This document shows positions 8,432-16,763 of a stretch of DNA of 64,000 nt, in pieces. The notes beneath the pieces were generated by a model that saw only the letters and a list, made by a program, of their open reading frames with translations, was not told the origin of the DNA and made no database searches. Source of the stretch: Deltaproteobacteria bacterium HGW-Deltaproteobacteria-15 (GTDB lineage Bacteria > Desulfobacterota > DSM-4660 > Desulfatiglandales > HGW-15). The stretch lies in the NCBI GenBank assembly GCA_002840535.1, contig PHBH01000059.1:19275-83274 (forward strand). The letters run 5' to 3'. A program made the translations under genes and the position numbers. Numbering within the stretch: position 1 is the stretch's first letter; each line of letters opens with the position of its first letter.

Positions 8432-10105
8432 CTAGGCAGCCAAAAGAAAGGCGTTTTCCGTCACCTTGCGGATCTCGTCAGGGGTGAAGGGCTTGGGCAG
8501 GTAATCGACAGCCCCGAGTCTGGCACTCTCGACGGCTGTTTCGATGCTGGCGTATCCCGTGATGATAATAACCTTGGCCTCCGGCATGCTCTCCCGAATC
8601 GTCTCAAGCAGCTCCAATCCTTTGACCCCGGGGATTCTCAGGTCGAGCAGAACCAATCGGTAGGCCTTCCCCTTAACCTTCTGAAGGGCTTCTTCCCTGG
8701 TCATTGCCTGATCAATGGAATACCCCTTTTTGGAAAGGATTTTTCGTATGTTGTTGTTCACAGCCACTTCGTCGTCTATGACCAGGATATCCTCACGCGT
8801 CTTCTTTTCGGGCAGAACAGCGACGGGTCGGACCGGCTCCTTTTCTTTCAATTTTAGGATTCTTTGCTTCAAGTTCTCGTAAGGCTCAAGCGCAAGTTCG
8901 CCCCGCTGGAGACGTTGGACATACCCGGGACCCGTCACTGCGGCGACTTCATCGTAGTCGAACGGCATGTCAATGCCTATGAGTCTCTTCACATCGATGG
9001 GTTCATCCTTTTTGCCTGCCGCCTTCTTCTTTGCCTTGGCCTGAGGGCATTCGTTGCTCTTTAGGCCCGCCTTGCAGGTATTGCCGAGCTTTTTGAAGAT
9101 GTCGCATACCTTCTGCCCTGTCTTGCAGTAGTGCTCAAGGGTCTCCTGAGAAGGAGCCGATACTGCCGGCATATCCGAGGGGCCCAGCGAATCCGCATAA
9201 GCCTCCCCTGCCGACCTTGCGACCTCCTCCCTCTGAAAAGGCATGTCCACATCGATGACATCCCTCTTCCTGGGCAACATCTCCGCGACCCTCGCCTTCA
9301 GTTCTTCATAGGGTACAAATGAAATACCGTCGCCTTGCAGGCTCATGATGTACTCAGGACCGGTTGCCGAGACAACCTCCTCATAACTGAAAGGCAGATC
9401 GATCCCTATGAGCTTTCTCGGATCGAACCCCTTCTTGTCGGATGCACCCTTCTTCCCCTTCGCACCTTTCTTGGCCTGCGGACACTCATTGTTCTTGAGG
9501 CCGGCTTTGCAGGTGTTCCCAAGCTTCTTGAAGATGTCGCAAACTTTTCCACCCGTTTTACAATAAAACTCGAGTGCTTCGAGCGAGGGGAGTTCCACCG
9601 CCGGCATGTCGGACGGCCCGAGGCTGTCCGCGTATTCCTCCCCCGCAGCCTTTGCGACCTCCTGCCTGTCAAAAGGGATATCCAGGTCGATGACATTGAT
9701 AACCCTTTTTTCCCCGTCCGGGATCGGGGTCTCCTTCAGCTCTCCCGAGAGTGCCTTTTCCACCTTGTTTCTGATTTCCTCCGGGGTGAAAGGCTTGGGA
9801 ATGTAATCCACGGCCCCGAGCCGGATTGCCTTGACCGCCGTATCCGTTGAAGCATAGGCGGTCATGATAAGGACCTTTGTGAGGGGCCATTGCTCCTTGA
9901 CGAGCTTGAGGAGCTCAAGGCCGTTCTTGCCGGGCATCACAATGTCTGAGATCAGGAGAGCAAAGGATTCCCCTGCCATTTTTTCAAGGGCCTCCGCGGC
10001 ACTCAAGGCCTGAGTCACCTCATATTTTTTCTTTGACAGGATCTTCCGCACATTATCGCAGATCCCCTTTTCATCATCTACGACCAGAATCCTGTTGCTC
10101 TCCAT
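8432..10105 (-). CDS. Double-receiver protein with duplicated four-Cys module
   Basis: The 557-residue product starts at ATG 10105 (GGGAGG eight bases upstream); a longer frame would start upstream of the predicted transcription start. A CheY-like receiver sits at each end: D54 and K104 in the first, D488 and K538 in the second. Between them lie two copies (about 134-276 and 283-422) of a module containing CX6CX9CX8C (C182-C208 and C327-C353; KVCDIFKKLGNTCKAGLK in both). Each Cys block is flanked by two related segments of the type ID-x-PF-xxxEV-x4-G-xxY, making four in total. I do not recognise this module; the Cys pattern suggests metal or redox sensing. There is no DNA-binding output domain. 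It is preceded by a sigma-54 promoter and an NtrC-type activator gene. Confidence 0.85.
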   Translation of the reverse strand: MESNRILVVDDEKGICDNVRKILSKKKYEVTQALSAAEALEKMAGESFALLISDIVMPGKNGLELLKLVKEQWPLTKVLIMTAYASTDTAVKAIRLGAVDYIPKPFTPEEIRNKVEKALSGELKETPIPDGEKRVINVIDLDIPFDRQEVAKAAGEEYADSLGPSDMPAVELPSLEALEFYCKTGGKVCDIFKKLGNTCKAGLKNNECPQAKKGAKGKKGASDKKGFDPRKLIGIDLPFSYEEVVSATGPEYIMSLQGDGISFVPYEELKARVAEMLPRKRDVIDVDMPFQREEVARSAGEAYADSLGPSDMPAVSAPSQETLEHYCKTGQKVCDIFKKLGNTCKAGLKSNECPQAKAKKKAAGKKDEPIDVKRLIGIDMPFDYDEVAAVTGPGYVQRLQRGELALEPYENLKQRILKLKEKEPVRPVAVLPEKKTREDILVIDDEVAVNNNIRKILSKKGYSIDQAMTREEALQKVKGKAYRLVLLDLRIPGVKGLELLETIRESMPEAKVIIITGYASIETAVESARLGAVDYLPKPFTPDEIRKVTENAFLLAA

Positions 10106-10148
10106 GATTTTTCCTCCCGTGGGTATGTCTGAGATGACCTCAACTAAG

Positions 10149-10163
10149 GCATAGATCGTGCCA
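10149..10163 (-). promoter_or_regulatory. Sigma-54 (-24/-12) promoter of the double-receiver gene
   Basis: The minus strand reads TGGCAC-GATCT-ATGC, with GG and GC separated by exactly ten bases as sigma-54 requires; one base differs from TGGCACN5TTGC. Transcription would begin near 10138, 33 bases before ATG 10105. The neighbouring gene encodes a sigma-54 activator. Confidence 0.7.
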
Positions 10164-10436
10164 TAGCGTCGCATCTTGGTCATCTATCTGCAATAACTTG
10201 ATATTTGGCTCAGAAGGCTGCTGAGGAGTGGTCCATGTGTATGAAAACAATATACGTCTCCGATGTTCGGTAAAACGGCCTCATCTTCCATCCCGGCACG
10301 AACAAGTTGGGATCAGGTACTTGCGATCATTGGGAATGCTGTGCCGGATCTGCCGGCCAAACGACCGAAGGGACTTGATGTATAGATATTTTATACATCG
10401 TATGGGGTTCCATTACAATCCCCCCAAATGGGGTTC
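10164..10436. other. Upstream region of the sigma-54 promoter
   Basis: No gene is seen. It contains an 8-bp inverted repeat, GATGTATA at 10377-10384 with TATACATC at 10392-10399, and a repeated ATGGGGTTCC near 10400 and 10427. These could be activator-binding sites, but that is speculative. Confidence 0.35.
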
Positions 10437-11864
10437 CTATTGGGAGGGTTCGCGGGAGGCAGTACGGGAATGCAGGGATACGCCATGCTTTTTCATGAGG
10501 TTCTGAAAATTTGGACGCTGAAGCCCAACCTTCCTGGCAGCCCGGGTAACATTCCAGTCGTTCTGCATCAGCGCCTGAAGGATGAAGTTCCTCTCCAGGT
10601 CTCTGATCGACGTCTCGCGGATCTCCCTTCTGAGCCTTTTGAGTTCCTCATTGGTTTCCGGAATGCAAGGGGTCGATGATCCTGTATCTTCGGACAAAGA
10701 CAACTCCCTGGCCGTGATCTCTTCTCGTTCACAAAGGATCACCGCGCGTTCGATCGCATTTTTCAGCTGTCGCACGTTGCCGGGCCAGTCATATGCAGTG
10801 AGCCTGTTCAGGCTCTCCTTGTCAAAACCCCTGATATCCTTTCCTGTCCGGTCTCTGCATTGCCTGAGAAAGTGATATGCAATCGGCAGGACATCGAGTT
10901 TTCTCTCCCTCAACGGCGGGGTAAAGATGGGGTAGACGAAGATACGGTAATAGAAATCTTCCCTGAAGGAACCTTCCTTCACCATTGCCATGAGATCACG
11001 GTTGGTGGCAAAGATCAGTCTCACATCCACCTTCTGTTTCGTTGTGGACCCGATCGGCAGATACTCCTGAGTCTCGAGAAAACGGAGAAGCCTGCTCTGG
11101 ACCTCGGGGCTGATGTTGCTGATCTCGTCCAGGAACACCGTTCCCTGGTCCGCTACCTTGAAAATGCCTTCCTTGTTTCGAAAGGCGCCGGTAAACGCCC
11201 CCTTCACATACCCGAAAAGCTCGCTCTCGAGAAGATTTCCGGAAAGGGTGCCGCAGTCAACGGCAAAGAAGACTCTGTTCTTCCGCCGGCTGTTCGCGTG
11301 GATGGCCCGGGCGATCAGTTCCTTTCCTGTGCCGCTTTCACCGCAGATCAGAACGGTGGAGTCCGTCGGGGCCACCTTCCCGATCATGCTGATGACAGCC
11401 TGCAATTTCGGACTTTCCCCGATGAGCTGATGGGCAGGGGGTCTTGTCGAAAACTTCCGTCCCATCAGCTCGCGATTTCGCAGTGCGATCTCCCAGTCGG
11501 AAACCGCCCGTCGCACCACGCTCCTCAGCTCCTCGGGCGTAAAAGGTTTGGGAAGATAATCGTAGGCCCCCATTCTCATGACTTCCACCGCCGAAGACAC
11601 GGAAGCATATCCGGTAATCACGATGACGAGGGAATCGGGATACGATTCCTTAACCCGCCGCAGGACCTCCATCCCTCCCATGCTGCTCATCTTCAGATCG
11701 GTAATGATCACGTCAAAACCGTTCTCGTTCATCATCTTGAGGGCATCATATCCATTCACCGCGTACTCGACGCGATGGCCCTCCTTGCCGAGTATTCTGA
11801 TGCAGCTCTGGCAGATCCCGATTTCGTCGTCGACCACCATGATCCTGGGTTGTTTAACGGCCAT
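10437..11864 (-). CDS. NtrC-family sigma-54-dependent response regulator
   Basis: The 475-residue protein has an N-terminal receiver (acidic pair DDE near 12-14, phospho-Asp in IITDLKM, PKPF Lys), an AAA+ domain with Walker A GESGTGKE and the sigma-54 contact loop GAFTGA, and a C-terminal Fis-type helix-turn-helix (NVTRAARKVGLQRPNF). It is therefore a full sigma-54 activator. Its start overlaps the end of the upstream kinase gene by 11 bases, which makes that kinase the likely partner. The sigma-54 promoter at 10149-10163 is the obvious local target. The ATG at 11864 begins MAVKQPRIMVVDDE, a normal start for the family. Confidence 0.95.
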   Translation of the reverse strand: MAVKQPRIMVVDDEIGICQSCIRILGKEGHRVEYAVNGYDALKMMNENGFDVIITDLKMSSMGGMEVLRRVKESYPDSLVIVITGYASVSSAVEVMRMGAYDYLPKPFTPEELRSVVRRAVSDWEIALRNRELMGRKFSTRPPAHQLIGESPKLQAVISMIGKVAPTDSTVLICGESGTGKELIARAIHANSRRKNRVFFAVDCGTLSGNLLESELFGYVKGAFTGAFRNKEGIFKVADQGTVFLDEISNISPEVQSRLLRFLETQEYLPIGSTTKQKVDVRLIFATNRDLMAMVKEGSFREDFYYRIFVYPIFTPPLRERKLDVLPIAYHFLRQCRDRTGKDIRGFDKESLNRLTAYDWPGNVRQLKNAIERAVILCEREEITARELSLSEDTGSSTPCIPETNEELKRLRREIRETSIRDLERNFILQALMQNDWNVTRAARKVGLQRPNFQNLMKKHGVSLHSRTASREPSQ

Positions 11865-13284
11865 CGTTATCTCCCATGCCGAGCGGCAGCCGTATCCGGA
11901 AGGTGGTCCCGTGACCTTCCTTGCTCTTCACCGTTATGGTCCCGCCGTGGCGCTGGATGATGCCGAGGGTAATGGCAAGGCCGAGACCTGTGCCGCTCTC
12001 CTTTGTCGTGAAAAAGGGATCAAAAATCATGGCCTGATCGCTCTCCCGTATACCGCTTCCCGTGTCGCTTACGATGACCTCGATGCAGGTCTTGTCAGGG
12101 ACCAGGCGGGTGCTGAACCGGATCTTTTCCCCCGGCTCCGAAGCTTCTATGGCATTGAGCGCCAGGTTGATCAGGGATTGCTGAATCTGGTCCTTGTCCA
12201 CATACACGTTCGGCAGCCCTCCCGGAAGATTGGCATCAAATTCGATATCCTTGAACGCAGCCTGTTTCCTGGTAAGCGCAATGGTTTCCCGAACCACGTC
12301 GTTGATGTCCTGCGGGGCCTTCGAGGGTTTGCTCTGGCGTGCGAAATCGAGGAGGCTCTTCACGATTTTGCGGCAGCGAAGCGTTTCGTTGACGATCGTC
12401 CGCAGGTCCTGGAAATTCGGGTCCTCCTGTTTCATCTCCTCCTGGATGAGCATGGCCGTAGTCAGGATGGTGGTGAGGGGATTGTTGATTTCGTGGGCCA
12501 CGCCCGCAGCAAGCTGGCCGATGGAAGCCATCTTCTCCTGGTGAAAGAGATTCTTCTCCAGACGGATATCCCTGGTGATGTCCTTGGATATCTCCACCGC
12601 ACCAACGACTTCCGCATTCTCGAATACGGGATAGCAGGATATCGAGAAGTAGAGATGTCCCCCCCTTCTGTCTGTATGAATATGCGTAGTCTGGGAGTGC
12701 TCTCTTTTTTCCAGGCACTGCTTGAGTGGACATGGGTGCTCTTTCCCGTCGCACGGGGTGGTTCGACTGTGCGAAAGCTCATAGCAATGCTTACCCTTGA
12801 CTTCCTCACGTGTGAGCCCCATTTTTTTCAGCATCGTCTCGTTGATGTCGATGATTTCGTAATTGCGGCTGATCAGGAGGACGTCCTCATGCGAAAAGGA
12901 GTTGATTGCAGCGTTGTATCGGATTCGCAATCCCTCGAGTTCCGCTTTCAAGTCCTCCGAAACGGAGAACGCCCGGAGCATTTCCAGGAAGGTCTTTGCT
13001 TTCCTCCCATCCAGGATCTGGATGTTACCCGCCCGGGCCCGAAAATCATCGCACGGACCCCTCCCGCCCAGGTCGATGACGGTGTCGATGTCATCTCTCT
13101 TCAGAAGATCCCTGCAATCCTTTGCGACGAAAAGACCCGCCTCGCTTGCCATGTTCGCCCAGGCTGTCTCGTCCTCCTCCACAACGGCCACAAGTCGGGG
13201 GTGGTTTTCAGAACGGGGATACCTCAGCAAGCTCTCCCATAGTCGGCGGCTTTCTTCTCCCCCGTTGATGATTGCTATATTCAT
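11854..13284 (-). CDS. Sensor histidine kinase with Rossmann-like N-terminus and Cys-rich PAS
   Basis: The 476-residue product starts at ATG 13284 (AGGGGA upstream), which is preferred to a longer frame from 13320. Residues 1-100 (MNIAIINGGEESRRLW...) look like a nucleotide-binding Rossmann fold, which is unusual for a kinase input. A PAS domain follows with a Cys cluster (CYELSHSRTTPCDGKEHPC, then Q-C). The transmitter has H-box GVAHEINNPL and ATPase motifs DTGSGI and GTGLGLA. There is no membrane segment, so it is cytoplasmic. It overlaps the NtrC-type regulator gene and very likely phosphorylates it. Input could be redox state or a bound nucleotide. Confidence 0.9.
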   Translation of the reverse strand: MNIAIINGGEESRRLWESLLRYPRSENHPRLVAVVEEDETAWANMASEAGLFVAKDCRDLLKRDDIDTVIDLGGRGPCDDFRARAGNIQILDGRKAKTFLEMLRAFSVSEDLKAELEGLRIRYNAAINSFSHEDVLLISRNYEIIDINETMLKKMGLTREEVKGKHCYELSHSRTTPCDGKEHPCPLKQCLEKREHSQTTHIHTDRRGGHLYFSISCYPVFENAEVVGAVEISKDITRDIRLEKNLFHQEKMASIGQLAAGVAHEINNPLTTILTTAMLIQEEMKQEDPNFQDLRTIVNETLRCRKIVKSLLDFARQSKPSKAPQDINDVVRETIALTRKQAAFKDIEFDANLPGGLPNVYVDKDQIQQSLINLALNAIEASEPGEKIRFSTRLVPDKTCIEVIVSDTGSGIRESDQAMIFDPFFTTKESGTGLGLAITLGIIQRHGGTITVKSKEGHGTTFRIRLPLGMGDNDGR

Positions 13285-13419
13285 GGAGTTTCCCCTGAGG
13301 AGTCTTTGACAGGTCTTCAATGCAAGGCTTTACAAATAGTAGGTGAGTGGGGAGGCAAAATCAAGCGGGAAGGATTCAGGGGATGTTCACGATTTGAAAG
13401 GAAAGGCTCCGGATCACCT

Positions 13420-14532
13420 TTACGGAAGTAACCCCTTCAGAATTCTTCCCGGCTTATTCAGCGGGAGGACGATCCTGAATGTGCTGCCTTTGCCCGGCGC
13501 GCTGAGGACCTCGATTTTTCCTTCGTGCTCTTCCACGATTTCGTGAACCACCATCAGCCCCAGACCGGTTCCGTTCACTCCTTTGGTCGAGAAGAAGCGG
13601 CTGAAGAGTTTCTTGCAGGTGTCGTCATCCATGCCGACCCCGTCATCCTCGATCTCGATCATGAAGTAGTTGAGATCAAGGAAATCGGCCCTCAAGGAAA
13701 TGCTGTGAACGGCCTTGCCCCGGTCCCTGGAACAGGCTTCAATCGCATTGGAGACCATGTTCACCAGCATCCTTCTAAGGGCGCCCGGATCAAGATAAAC
13801 CAATGGAAGGCGGGGATTGACCTGGGCCCTCAGCCGGCAATCGATGGATTGCGCCTTCTCATAGAATACCCCGATCGTTTCCATGAGAACCGGTTCAAGG
13901 GTGACAGCTTCGTAAGTAGGTTTTCTCTTCTTGGAAAAATAGAGGATATTATGAACCAGCCAGGTGATCTCATGGATGTTCTTCTTGACAACGGACCAGC
14001 CCTTTTGAAGGAGTTCCTGATCATTGTCCTTCAGGGCTTCGTCCACCACATATGCGCCGCCATGGAGACCTTCAAGGATGTTCTTGATGTCATGGGAGAG
14101 TACCGCCACCGATTGACCTAGAATGGTCAACTCTTCCTGGATCTGCTTCACCTTGCCGACATCCGCGGACAGTTCCATGGCTGCCACCACGTTGCCCATG
14201 GCATCCAGCACAGGGGCAGCGTAAACGATCATTTGAACGATCTTCCCGTCGGCAAGTTGTACTGTTTCCTCGCTCGTATGAATCTTCTTGTCTTGAAAGG
14301 TCTCCCATAATGGGCAGGAAGGGCATCTTACCGGGCTTTTTTTGTACACTTCATGACATTTCCTGCCTCTGGCCTGTCCGAAGTCATTCCGGAAAGTCTG
14401 ATTGGTCAGAACAATGGTGAATGAGCGGTCCTGGATGGAGAGATAGCACGGAAGCAAATCAATGATGGCCCTGTAGCCAAGGTCCGCAAACCACTGAACC
14501 TCCTTGGAATCCCTGGCAGGATCATTCGTCAT
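13420..14532 (-). CDS. Cytoplasmic PAS sensor histidine kinase
   Basis: The 370-residue protein has a PAS domain with a Cys cluster (KCHEVYKKSPVRCPSCPLW), H-box VLSHDIKN and ATPase motifs DDGVGM and GTGLGLM. Its transmitter resembles that of the receiver-kinase at 15615-16763: both have HxIKNIxxGLxGGxYV. It has no membrane segment. It lies 57 bp downstream of a stand-alone receiver gene in what looks like one long minus-strand transcript. The Cys-rich PAS suggests redox or metal sensing, which is inference. Confidence 0.92.
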   Translation of the reverse strand: MTNDPARDSKEVQWFADLGYRAIIDLLPCYLSIQDRSFTIVLTNQTFRNDFGQARGRKCHEVYKKSPVRCPSCPLWETFQDKKIHTSEETVQLADGKIVQMIVYAAPVLDAMGNVVAAMELSADVGKVKQIQEELTILGQSVAVLSHDIKNILEGLHGGAYVVDEALKDNDQELLQKGWSVVKKNIHEITWLVHNILYFSKKRKPTYEAVTLEPVLMETIGVFYEKAQSIDCRLRAQVNPRLPLVYLDPGALRRMLVNMVSNAIEACSRDRGKAVHSISLRADFLDLNYFMIEIEDDGVGMDDDTCKKLFSRFFSTKGVNGTGLGLMVVHEIVEEHEGKIEVLSAPGKGSTFRIVLPLNKPGRILKGLLP

Positions 14533-14589
14533 GGATTTTCCTCAGAAGAACGTTTTCGGCTGCCCGCATAGACAGGAACCGCCGTCGAA

Positions 14590-14982
14590 TTACTTCAAGC
14601 TTTTCCGAATGATCTCAAGAAGCTCATCCGGCTCAGGGGGTTTCTCGATGTAAGCCTCGGGCTCGGGAATCTTCTCGCCCTTGTATTCGTCCAGCACCTT
14701 TTGTGAGTGAAAGAAAGTTTTCTTCGAAAGTGCCGAGAGCATGATGATCGGGATCTCTTTCAGCGCCGGATCCCCCTTCAACTCTCTGTAAAGGGTGATG
14801 CCGCTTTCTCTCGGCATCATGATATCCATGATGATCAGAGAAGGCTTGTTCTTCCGAGCCATCTCCAGGCCTTGAATCCCGTCTTGCGCGACAATCGGCT
14901 TGAAACCGTTCGTCTCAAGCAAGGTGGTCACAAAGGTCCTCATGTCCAACTCATCATCGACTACCAGGACTTTCTTAGCCAT
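14590..14982 (-). CDS. Stand-alone receiver (CheY-like) protein
   Basis: This 130-residue single-domain receiver starts at ATG 14982, behind a strong GGGGGGAGG. It has the DDE pair, phospho-Asp in LIIMDIMMP and the conserved Lys in IEKPPEP. There is no output domain. An insertion (SKKTFFHSQKVLDEYKGEKIP) sits between beta-4 and beta-5. It probably carries phosphate between the kinases of this block. Confidence 0.92.
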   Translation of the reverse strand: MAKKVLVVDDELDMRTFVTTLLETNGFKPIVAQDGIQGLEMARKNKPSLIIMDIMMPRESGITLYRELKGDPALKEIPIIMLSALSKKTFFHSQKVLDEYKGEKIPEPEAYIEKPPEPDELLEIIRKSLK

Positions 14983-15103
14983 TTTCCTCCCCCCATGATG
15001 CAAATCGATGAATCGGGGAACCGGGGAACCGAAGCAGATGCGGTCTATCTCTTTCCCGCTTCTCCGTTCCTATTCTCCGGCCCTCCGCGCGCCGTGCGCC
15101 GTC

Positions 15104-15601
15104 TCAATACATATTCCCCGGAAGGGTGAACTGTCTTGCCGGATTGCGGATTGCGATAACATGGCAGTGAGCGTATTTGGAGACGTTTGCTACGGTGCTG
15201 CCATGGACCATGCGATCCTGCTCGGCCTTTCCAAGTGCGCCCATAACGATGACGTCGATGTTGTTCTTCTTTGCGTAGCGGATGATCTCCACATCGGGCG
15301 ACCCGCATTGCACCTTGAAAAGGACATTCTGAAAGTCACCGAGCTTTGCTCCATATTCCGTCTTCATAGCCTCGAGCGCAGCCTTTTCAACCTTCTCGTC
15401 AAAAAAGGCCTCGCCTCCGGAAGATCCACCCGGGACATGCTCGTCCACGACGTGTCTGGCATAGGTATAGGAAGAATGAGGGACATGGAAGATATGCAGC
15501 TTCGCCCCATATTTCCTGCCCAGATCAAGGGCATGCAGAAAGGCAATATTCGCATCCTCCGAAAAATCCGTTGCAAAGAGAATGTTCCTGTATTCGACCA
15601 T
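15104..15601 (-). CDS. Universal stress protein (UspA family)
   Basis: The 165-residue protein starts NILFATDFSEDANIAFLHAL and has the ATP-binding signature GX2GX9GST (GALG, then nine residues, then GST) near its C-terminus. UspA proteins bind ATP and act in stress responses. It sits 13 nt downstream of the receiver-kinase gene, inside the signalling operon. A short insertion (HVPGGSSGGEAFFDE) near residue 55 is a little longer than usual. Confidence 0.93.
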   Translation of the reverse strand: MVEYRNILFATDFSEDANIAFLHALDLGRKYGAKLHIFHVPHSSYTYARHVVDEHVPGGSSGGEAFFDEKVEKAALEAMKTEYGAKLGDFQNVLFKVQCGSPDVEIIRYAKKNNIDVIVMGALGKAEQDRMVHGSTVANVSKYAHCHVIAIRNPARQFTLPGNMY

Positions 15602-15614
15602 ACTAGACCCCTCT

Positions 15615-16763
15615 TCAAAATGGTTTCAAAGGAAGCTTTACCGAGAACCTTGTGCCCTTTGCGCTCTCGGATTCCATTGCGATCACACCCCCGTGCTCGT
15701 CTACTATTTTTCTGGCGATCATAAGACCCAGACCGGTACCCCTGCTTCCTTTTGTGCTGAAAAAAAGCTGGAATACCTTGTTCTTCGTTTCCTCGTCCAT
15801 GCCGCAGCCGTCGTCCTCAACCTGGTATTCGACCGCCCACGCTTCCGGCTTCAGGGTCCTCAGAATTACATGACATTTCCTGGTTGAGCAAGTAATGTCC
15901 GTGCACGCATCTATGGCATTGCCGACCAGGTTGAGAAGAACCCGATGGATGGATTCAGGGTCGAACCAGGCTTCTGGAAGATTTTCGGCCAGCTCCGCTC
16001 TGAATTCAATACCGTTCTCTTCCGCCTTGGAGACCATCAAATCATAGACTTCACGGGCAGGCAGATTGGGATTACAGAGCCGGTATTCGGGTTCCCTCTC
16101 TTTCGCGTAGTTCAGGAGGTCCATGGCCACACCCCTGATCTTGCCGACATTCCCTTTGATCATCTCCCATCCCTGGGTGAGATAGGTCCTGTTCTCCAGT
16201 TCGATTCCCTTTTCAAGAACATACATTCCACCCGTCAGGCCGGACGCGATGTTCTTGATTGCATGGGCGAGCCCTGCCACGGTTTGACCTACGGCGGCCA
16301 GTCTTTCCACCTCAAGCAGTTTTTGCGTCTTCTCCTGCACGAGATGTTCAAGATCTTCCGTATACTCCTTGAGTTTTTCTTTGTAGGAAATCCTTTCCAT
16401 TGCTCTCTTCAGAGCGATCTCGAGGACATCGTCGCCTACAGGTTTCATGATGAAGTCGGAAGCTTCATTCTTGAGGCTCTGAATGGCCAGATCCATGTCT
16501 CCGTGGCCCGTGATCATGATCACTTCAGTGTCGGGGCTCTCCTGCTTGATTTTCCGGAGGAGCTGAATCCCGTCCATCCCCGGCATCTTGATGTCGGTCA
16601 GGACAACGGCAGGCTGCGTCTTTCCAAAGATGTCCAAGGCTTTCTCCCCGCTTTCCGCAGTGAATACCTCGTATCCCCGGTCGGCCAGAGAGATACCCAG
16701 GACCTTCAAAATCCCCGGTTCATCATCCACGAGCAGCATCTTCATCATCTTCAGAAGACTCAC
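15615..16763 (-). CDS. Hybrid receiver-histidine kinase
   Basis: The 382-residue protein begins with a receiver (DDE, phospho-Asp in VLTDIKMPG, Lys in FIMKPV), then a coiled-coil linker, then a transmitter with H-box GLAHAIKN and ATPase motifs DDGCGM and GTGLGLM. The receiver-first arrangement means it can be controlled by an upstream kinase. It overlaps the 3' end of the heme kinase by 41 bases, so that kinase is the likely phosphodonor. Internal starts (MMKMLLVDDE) are also possible. Confidence 0.93.
   Translation of the reverse strand: MSLLKMMKMLLVDDEPGILKVLGISLADRGYEVFTAESGEKALDIFGKTQPAVVLTDIKMPGMDGIQLLRKIKQESPDTEVIMITGHGDMDLAIQSLKNEASDFIMKPVGDDVLEIALKRAMERISYKEKLKEYTEDLEHLVQEKTQKLLEVERLAAVGQTVAGLAHAIKNIASGLTGGMYVLEKGIELENRTYLTQGWEMIKGNVGKIRGVAMDLLNYAKEREPEYRLCNPNLPAREVYDLMVSKAEENGIEFRAELAENLPEAWFDPESIHRVLLNLVGNAIDACTDITCSTRKCHVILRTLKPEAWAVEYQVEDDGCGMDEETKNKVFQLFFSTKGSRGTGLGLMIARKIVDEHGGVIAMESESAKGTRFSVKLPLKPF

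Noticed and set aside
11578..13242. 554-residue plus-strand open frame opposite the kinase and NtrC-type genes
   Set aside because: It spans two genuine overlapping minus-strand genes and has no recognisable domain.
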